Shown piece by piece: positions 56,601 to 64,000 of a DNA stretch of 64,000 bases. This DNA is from Penelope pileata (lineage: Eukaryota > Chordata > Aves > Galliformes > Cracidae): NCBI GenBank assembly GCA_013396635.1, contig WBMW01000147.1:749346-813345 (forward strand). Reading direction: 5' to 3'. The notes beneath the pieces are model-generated. The model was not told where the DNA came from, made no database searches, and saw nothing but the letters and a program-made list of their open reading frames with translations. Within the stretch, counting starts at the first letter, position 1. Every line of letters starts with the position of its first letter. The position numbers and the translations under genes are program-made.

Positions 56601-58539
56601 TCTGGTACAAGAGTAATGGCATGTTGTGGTTGAACTGAAAAATAGGGTTGATACATCCATCACCTCTCTAGAAACATATTTAGGACACAGTCTAGAGATT
56701 AATGCCTTGGCTGATAGTAGGGGGCATTAGGAGCAGGACAGAGATAGGGTCAGATTGCATAAGAAGAGAAACATTTGATATAAAATCCAGCGCTATAAAG
56801 AAGAGAGCAGAGTATCTCATGGGTGAAGTTATCTCAAAGCTGTTCCATCAGACATGAAGCCAGCAACAGTACTTAGAAACTAAAGTCTGTGTTCCACTTA
56901 TGCTAGCTGTGATCTTGCACTAGTTGCTTCGTAGAAAACATGGAAAGCAGGATGAATATTCTCTCTAACCCCAGCTGCCAAAGAAAATGCAAGAGGTATT
57001 ATTTTCAGCGGCTTACTCATTCAGAGGGAGCCACAGCACATAAGCCTTGCTGTGATTTCTGGCTGCTGGGAGCCAGCAGCTTTTCTCTGTGAGCTTGGAA
57101 ATGTGTAGGTCCGATTCTCGAGGGAAAACACGAATATGTCAAAAGTTCCCTGATGTTGCTTTGTTAATGTGATGTATGCAGTCTGAGCATGTACAGTATG
57201 GATCGTGAATGTGCTGTTGGAAAAGGAAGCATTTGAGGAAACTCTTACAAATGAGAAAACAAATACACTGGTATCTCTCATTTTGCTCCAATGAGCATGG
57301 TCAGTATTGTGTGCAGACCTCCTGCAGAAATCTCAAGCCTTGTCAGAGGCGAAGGCATTTCATAACACAGACTGTGTCTGCAGACAAAAGAAAGGAGGCT
57401 GCCAAATAATATTAGTGAATCTATCAATAAAATACTGTTTTGCTACAAAGAAGTAAAAAAAGAAACAAGATATCTGACTACGTGGCTTGTCTAAACTGAG
57501 GAGACCAGACATTCAGCCTGTACTCAAAGGATTTCATTATCATTCCCCTGTTATTCTACCAAACCCTAAATATTTCCAAAATGACCCTTAGTAACAAAAA
57601 TTAAAACCAGCTTTATTTGTTACCGGTGAGTCTTTCATCAAAAGGGAAAGGATGTCCAACATGAGATCCTATTAGGAGCAATGGAAGGTGGCACCAGTCC
57701 CAGTGTCACAGGTCTGTGCCCAGTGGGCACAAGGAGGCTGAGGTCTGAATTCCCCGTGCCCCTGCTCCACAGCCTGAGCCTATCTGTAAGCTGAGTTATA
57801 CGTTCATGAACAGACACTGGCACTACCAGAAGCCCCAATTTCATTTTCTCCCAATCCATGACAATTACAGCACTGTGATTTAAATCCTGGTCAGTACCCT
57901 GAGTATGTAAGTTTTTGGGACGGGAAATTAAATCGCATGAGGGCTTCTTTCATGGAATTAGATGTACCTCGGGAAGCCTTTTGGTGCAATTATTTATTAC
58001 TTGCATAAATCAGAGCAATGAAAAGATGTCTGCCTATGAAGTTTAAAAGCATTCTCCTGTTTCTGCTGTTGCAACAAATCCAACCTGAGAAAGAGATGAT
58101 TCCTTGTTTGTTTGTTGTCTGTTTGTTTGTTGTTTGTTATGTTTTGGTTTTGAAATGCTATGTGCTCCCAAAGTATTAATAGACAGTGATTTATTTATGA
58201 AATTCCTAGAGCAGGAGGAAGTACTCTTTGGGTTTTGCTGCCATGAAGGGAGGTAAATAGAGTGCCTCAATATATTTAGCTAAAGAAGACACAACTCATA
58301 GGAGAGCAGACTGAGTGAGGCTGGACAGACGTACACAAGTTGGCATGGATGATACTGAGCCAGAGAACAGACTCTTTAGGCGGAGGCACTTCTGGGCACT
58401 CCCCACCAGCAAATGAATCACTGAGGGCACAGCTGGCTGTTTGTAGCAGTAATGTCCATGTTTCTTTTGCCTTTTACCTTGAGAAACCTGTGTGAGCCAC
58501 TGAAATATCCCAAAATCCTTCACCTTCAGCCTTGAGGAT
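53623..58539. other. Intergenic or intronic, no gene recognised
   Basis: AT-rich DNA with T-runs near 54958-54976 and 55852-55871, a direct TATTTGAGTTGC duplication (56179-56190 and 56191-56202), and a TTTG-type microsatellite at 58103-58139. No supported exon. The 120-codon frame at 54945-55307 has no domain. Confidence 0.45.
58103..58139. repeat. (GTTT)n-like microsatellite
   Basis: TTGTTTGTTTGTTG, then TCTGTTTGTTTGTTGTTTGT. A simple repeat with small interruptions. Confidence 0.9.
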
Positions 58540-58780
58540 CATGACTTAATCCAATGATTCAATCTAATGGTGGAAACCAATAGGTAACCCAATATTTGTT
58601 TTTACCATTACATTCAATATTTGGAAGTAATGGGCTGTAAACCCTGTATGATCTGTGGCAGGGCATTGCATTACCAGTTACATAAAAAAACAAAGATGTC
58701 TCCAGTGACAGCACTTAACGATTTTCTCTATCACTTTGATGACTATTCACCTTGAACGAAAAGTGCTTTTACGCACCATT
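58540..58780. promoter_or_regulatory. Candidate conserved non-coding element
   Basis: ATCCAATGATTCAATCTAAT, AACCAATAGGTAACCCAATA, TTGCATTACCAGTTACAT and TTAACGATTTTCTC pack CCAAT, TAAT and ATTAC words into 240 bp of unique sequence. Function is inferred from motif density. Confidence 0.3.
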
Positions 58781-60489
58781 GAAGCACAGCTAGTGCTCCA
58801 AGCACTCAAAAATGCTGAGATGCTTTGAGATGTAGCACTTCAGAGAGCAGCCGCTCTCTGGCACACACTGCCCAGGACCAGGCCTTGGGCAGCTCATTAC
58901 CCGCGGCACCATTCCATCTCACACGAGTCACACGAAATCTGCTCTGTGGCACAAAGCTCAGAGCTGAGCCCTCCCAGCTGCCTTCCAGTTTTGTGTGATT
59001 ACCAAGCAGATCTTCTATTAAATTCCTTGAGTGAAATTGGTGGTAAAATATACTCAGGCCTAAGCTTGTTCCATAAGCTTCCATGGGATCCCAGCGGCAG
59101 CGTGTGCTCATCCTGCGGTGGGGACGTAGAGGCTGTAAGTTGAGAGGGGATGTTCAAATCCAGCAGATCAGCATAAAGCCCTCGGGATGTTATTCTTGCT
59201 GCAATTACAAGCAACAGCTACCAGGAAGAGAACAAGCAGTAGGCTGCCATGCAGTGAATAGAAATGTTTCTCCTCAGTTGTGTGAGTACTGCAGACAGCG
59301 ACAAATAGTTGTTGCTGTAAAGCTCCCGGTGACAAATTGATCCCCATCTATGTCTTCGGCTGCCTGGAGCATTTCCTGATGGGAGCCAGTGGTGGGTCAT
59401 TGTGGTCATTTTAAGCTTGGCAGAAAAAAAAAGATCCTGATTCAAAAGTCTCCTTGTATGACCTTTGCTGATATTCCTGAGCACTGTGCACACACAAACA
59501 GCCCCACTGGTGCTGATGCTGAGAGGCGGACGGCAGGGACGATCTCTCTGGCTGTTAGAGACTGGAGTCGGGGAACAAAAGCCCCTTTCTGAACACGTCC
59601 CATCCAGATCAAATGCTGTGACTCACTTCACCTCATGTGGAACTGGCTGCTTAGAAAAACCAACACTGCCATCTTTTTACCACGTTTATGAGATCGCAGC
59701 CTTAGGATACACAAAGCATTACTCACTGCAGCTGATTCCATTAATGCTGAAGACACAGCTTGTACTTACTCTGTACGAGCTGTAGAAAAGGCGCCTTTAT
59801 GAGAGGATTATGGCTGCAGTTCAGATGCTCAACATTTCCTAGCAGAAATATTTCACAATGAGCAACAGTATTATTAAGAGTTTGCATGGCATCACCATAT
59901 GCTTTATTTCTTCTGCTGGAGCCTCCCTAAAATATCTATTTTGTAAGGCTATGAGGAAAATCAAAATGAATTGTTGCTGTTCTTCATTTCCACAAAACCA
60001 GCTATTTAGGATATAGGGAAAAAGTCTCAGGCGCAGTTGTGCATGATGACACTCTCAATACAAAATGACAGTGCAACACTGTAAGTCAATCCAAAGTGAA
60101 GGCTGAGCAGACATTTTGTCCTCCAACACGATTCTATCTGAGCCTGCTTGTATGCAAACACAAACTCGGTCTGGACTAAACTAAATGAAAATGAACTATA
60201 TTATCTTGCAACCAGATCTTTTCCCAGCTCTTTGTGTTTCCAAAGATCTCTAGGTTTTGGGTATCTATTTATACATTCCTGAGCATATGCTGTGTGCTGC
60301 TCACAGCTGAATTAGGTTTATTAGCTCTTCTCCTGCTTAAATCAGAGATGCTGCTGGATATTTCAATGGATGGAAAAAGTACTTCTCCAGGTGGAGTCCA
60401 TTTTGCAAAATGAGCGGTTTGACAAATCCAACACAAACCCTTCAGACCACAAATTCTTTTATTCCTGGGTATGTACTATCTCTCTCCAG
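58781..60489. other. Intergenic or intronic, no gene recognised
   Basis: No exon or repeat identified. The 58800-59340 part has balanced composition and overlapping frames on both strands, none with a domain. Confidence 0.45.
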
Positions 60490-60640
60490 TGACCTTGCCG
60501 GCCTAAGCGGGTTCTTATGACATCACCTTAATGCTGTGGCTTAAAAACAGCTTAATTAATTTAGTGTCTATGCATCGCTGTCTGCTGCCACTGTAACCTT
60601 CACATAAATAAAAAGAAGATAAGGCACCCGGCCGCCTCTC
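60490..60640 (+). promoter_or_regulatory. AT-rich block immediately upstream of the 60641 exon-like ORF
   Basis: CACCTTAATGCTGTGG and AACAGCTTAATTAATTTAGT lie in unique DNA. A TATA-like CATAAATAAAAAG occurs at about 60602-60614, 27-39 bp before the ATG. It may be a promoter or a conserved intronic block. The sequence alone cannot decide. Confidence 0.28.
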
Positions 60641-60767
60641 ATGCAGAGCCCTCTGGGTCCCGGCCACAGCCCCCCAGCTGCCCCAGGGCCCCCTCTGCGG
60701 AACATGAAGTCCATCCCCGAGGAGCCGGCCCAGGCTGACCACGGCGGAACACCAGACTTCTGTGCAG
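60641..60767 (+). CDS. Candidate coding exon (MQSPLGPGHS... / MKSIPEEPAQ...)
   Basis: A 42-codon GC3-rich frame in AT-rich surroundings: MQSPLGPGHSPPAAPGPPLR, then NMKSIPEEPAQADHGGTPDF and CA. The codon choice (many C/G third positions) is what a bird coding exon looks like and contrasts with the flanks. It may begin at the first ATG, at the inner ATG (better -3 A), or at an acceptor (CCCCCCAG|CT at 60678, or GCCCCAG|GG at 60687). The 3' donor would be GTTGCT at 60768, which is weak. I do not recognise the protein. A LIM-type CAGC start after PDF is conceivable but unsupported. Confidence 0.38.
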
Positions 60768-63700
60768 GTTGCTCATTTCTTTCATTACTTAACTCTGCAT
60801 TGCTAGTGACAGGAGGATTACCTTGTATTTTATAGCAGCTGGGATGTTACCTCCATCTACAAAGTAATTAATTTTCCTTAAGTGTGATGGTGGCTCGCTG
60901 TTAAGCAGTAAGTAGATAGGGTTACTGTAATGATGTTTTCTGTGGTCTGGATGTGATATGGTTAGATAACATCTGTTTCTGTATTGTCCTCATTTAAAAA
61001 TACGTGATGCAAGAAAAAAATCTGACTCAATGCTGAGCTCTGAACTCATAGACTTGTTTCAGTCTTACCCGTTTGCAGTGAGTGTTTTAGGGTGAGTTTA
61101 GAGAAGAAAATAGTGTTCCTTTTCCTTCAGTACAATCTGGAAAGTAGACAGGTGGCAGTAAAAAAGCCAACACAACTAAACCAAGTGTAATGCCATTAAT
61201 GGTTTAACTTATTTAATAAGAAGGGATTTGTTGCTAACTGGCTTGAGATTATAAATAACTGTACTTTCATTCAGCAAGGAAAAAAACAAGATATGCAACC
61301 AAAAGCTTGATTTTAAATTTACTTAATGCTCCTAAGTAGGAGGCGGGAGGCTTTTAGACTTTTTTTTTTTTTTGTTCATCAGCTAACAAAAGAAATCCTG
61401 ATCCTGAGATCTAGTCAAGAAAATCCAGGATTGGAGTTCCTGCTGACACTAATCTGTGCAGATTAAATAGCTGTATTGTCTTTCTGCCCACGCCACACAG
61501 CTTGGCAGCATACTCCAAAAACAAAATCAGATTTAAAGTAGAAGAATGCATTGCGTTTCTACCCAGGCTGCCCCAGAAACCCCAGCTCTCCTGTGGCAGC
61601 AGTGCCCAGGGCTGCTGCTTGCACATGGCTTTGGGGTCTGCGGAGCGGTCCCGGGAGGTGCTGTCAGTTCTTCCTCTGCGCTGCCAACTGCCCTCAGCAG
61701 CCATTTGCAGAGCTGCTCCAGCCTGGCAGCTGGTATCACAGCAGCAGACAGTTTCATCTGAACTGTTCATATTTCAAACCTAGGCTTTGCAGAGTTAGAA
61801 CAGGTTAAGAAAGCCCTTCTGATTGCCCTATTGCTGTCCCATGTAGTGCCTGACCTGTTAAAGAGAAAGTGCTGAGACAGCCTGGGTAGGTAAGATACAT
61901 TTGGAGCTGGATGCTTTGTTCAGAGGGAGCTTTATAAAAACATCCTTTCCTCTCTTAGAACAGGCTGAAGGGGGAGGAGAGCCGTTAAGGAGTCAAGGTG
62001 CTCCTCCCTGCACAAACCAAGAGTAGGGCTGTGTCAGAAACCCAGGAGCTCCTAGAAAGATAGAAGTACAGTGAGATGTCTGCAGCCATCAGAAAGTACC
62101 AGGTGGGAGGCTGAATGCCAGTGCTTGTGGAAAGGTGGATATTTTTCTGTTACAGAAAAAACTTTGAAAAGGTCCTGGGCCAAGTATTGCCCACAGCGTC
62201 CAATAGATTGAATGAGGAACCTACCCATCCTCACGGGCCCTTTTTCATTCAATATAGAGATAGCTATGTATGGATAGTGCCACAACTTTTAATCCTACTG
62301 CTGGAGTGAACATTGCCCGGCACGTGTGGGAAGGGGCCCCTCAGCATGCCAGGCACCTGGGACAGTGGCTCTGGATGGATACCAAAAGCTGTGCAGAGAG
62401 CAGCCATGCTGGTTTCACCCTGTGTGTTTTGAGGTTGGCGTTGAGTCCTGCAGGTGCTGTGCACTTCTCTGGCTTTTAGTGCACACTGATCTTCTTCTCC
62501 TGGCTGTGCCATCCACAGGATGCTTTTCCATCTTCTTTAAGCAGATTAACCAGCTGCTCACACTCTTGGGCACTGATTCTGTGGGATATGCTCCAGACCT
62601 TGGTCTGTCTCACCTTTGCATTTACCCCCTTAACAACTGTGTGCTTAGAGTGAGGGGATTGTGTCCGGCTCAACTTGCTGGGACACACACTCTGTTTTCC
62701 CAAGGGGGGTCCTGTTGTTCTCCTTGGGCACGCAGTGCTGCACCTGTGCTCCCTGTGAAACAGAGCTGGAGGTGGTACTGTCATGGCGAGATGCAGGGCA
62801 GGTCTATGCCAGCACTTTGGCCTGAAACCATCCTCCAGGACATCAGAAGGGATGCTTACAGGAAGAAATGAGATTTTTTTTTATGTTCCTCAGGGTGTTG
62901 TTAGGCACTGTGGGATGATAGTGAGCACTTGGGTTGGTACCTCTGAAAATGGCGAACTGCACACAGCTGAAGCTCCCACTTCTTACAATGGATGAGGCAA
63001 GGAGCTAATTTGCTCCTAATTTGGTGTAAATATGAGGTAGAATGTGTATGTGAATGTGACCATGAAGGCTTCACATACTTGCATGGAGTCTGAGTGCAAG
63101 AGGACGTGCCTCCAGCAAAGTGAAACTCTTCCACATGTAGTGCTAAAAGTGCACCAAGTACATGTGTCAGTGAACAAATACTGCCAATACTGTGTTTGCA
63201 GTCTAATAAAAAGAACTCAGTAAACCTCTGAATAGCATCCAATGTATCTAAGCTAAATTAGAAAGGCCTTGTCCATGACTACATGCATTTTGGGATGCCC
63301 ATTAAGCTGGTTTTAAAGCACACAGCCAGAGCTAATTGCTGATGGAATCAGCAGCCACTGTAACCACCAGACGATCAGCAAACAGCTAATGTATCAGGGA
63401 CAGGACAAAGCCTGGGCTTTGTGTGTGCCACACCACTTGGAAGCAGCTGCCATCACTGCTTTTCTTAGTTGTTCCCCAAGTTCCTGCAGCTTTAGTGCAA
63501 CTGGACTTGTAGAACAGCAATTGCTACAAATATGCTTATGTCTTCCCTCATAAATTATATCTGACATACATGTTTTAAGTACAACAATGAGAATATAGGA
63601 ACTAGACAGTCTACAGTGTTTGTGAGGAGTTATTTTTTCTGAAGTGACATGGATTTGAATGTCGGGTGTTTTTATGAGGGTATTCACTGCAGCGCTAGAA

Positions 63701-64000
63701 TACTGACTTTGTCCCCCCAGCACTATTACAATATAAGCACCTAGTCCATTTGCCTGGAGCTGATATCTGGGGTGCTGTGCTTTTGAGCAGGTCGGTCACT
63801 CCCTTATTTCTACAATAAACAGCAGCTCCAAAAAATGCACAGCTGCGTGTGTCCAGCTCCAACTCTGGCCATGCCAGAGCTGAAGGCAGGGATTGCTTTG
63901 CATTTACTGCACTTGTTTTGCATTGCTATGACAAAGCTTTTCATTTACTGACTGGCTTTACATAGCCTTGTGCATGCAGGACTGCACTTCAGGTGTACTT
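60768..64000. other. Intergenic or intronic to window end, no gene recognised
   Basis: Left part AT-rich (60840-61400, with a T-run at about 61361-61373), the rest mixed. The 181-codon plus-strand frame at 62326-62871 has no domain and no splice context. No repeat family is recognised. Confidence 0.5.

Noticed and set aside
62326..62871. 181-codon plus-strand open frame near the right end
   Set aside because: Composition is like the flanks, no domain, and it overlaps a minus-strand frame of 102 codons. Treated as chance.
1..64000. CRISPR arrays, bacterial operons, prophage, tRNA or rRNA genes, endogenous retrovirus
   Set aside because: No regularly spaced repeats, no LTR pairs, no gag/pol-like frames and no tRNA- or rRNA-like sequence were seen. 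The DNA is plainly avian-type with CR1 elements.

Overview
The window is vertebrate nuclear DNA, most likely from a bird and probably a galliform. Five copies of the avian CR1 LINE 3' end can be read directly, in both orientations and 5'-truncated as CR1 usually is. Other repeats are sparse, introns are compact, and every splice site of the one clear gene is GT/AG. I see no bacterial, phage or viral genes.

One protein-coding gene is solid. It lies on the + strand between the assembly gap (3969-4072) and about 10.7 kb. Seven exons join in frame into the last 307 residues of a PKDCC/VLK-family secretory-pathway protein kinase: the alpha-C region, the catalytic loop, the DFG-equivalent, and the cysteine-containing C-terminal part ending at a TAA. 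The start of the gene (signal peptide, glycine loop, VAIK-type lysine) is not visible and presumably falls in or around the N-gap in very GC-rich DNA. By recall, the protein is more divergent from mammalian PKDCC than a bird orthologue should be, so a PKDCC-like paralogue is possible.

Layout: 1-3.8 kb is upstream DNA with a CATCC-type minisatellite (3385-3612) and an AT-rich possibly conserved block (2850-3170). 3.8-10.7 kb is the kinase gene, with a CR1 in intron 2. From 10.7 to 64 kb is a gene-poor tract with scattered CR1 copies, simple repeats, two CpG-rich patches (25.9-26.1 and 42.8-43.1 kb), and many AT-rich blocks dense in TAAT/ATTA-type motifs. Those blocks look like conserved non-coding elements around a developmental gene. 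That reading rests on composition only.

Three exon-like segments in the distal part (42905-42932, 53497-53622, and 60641-60767 or its 3' part) are on the same strand, have plausible splice signals and share phase 1. They could be 5' exons of a gene continuing beyond the window, but I do not recognise the peptide and the link is hypothetical. Everything else in the long tract gives only chance open frames. I found no clearly new biological system.
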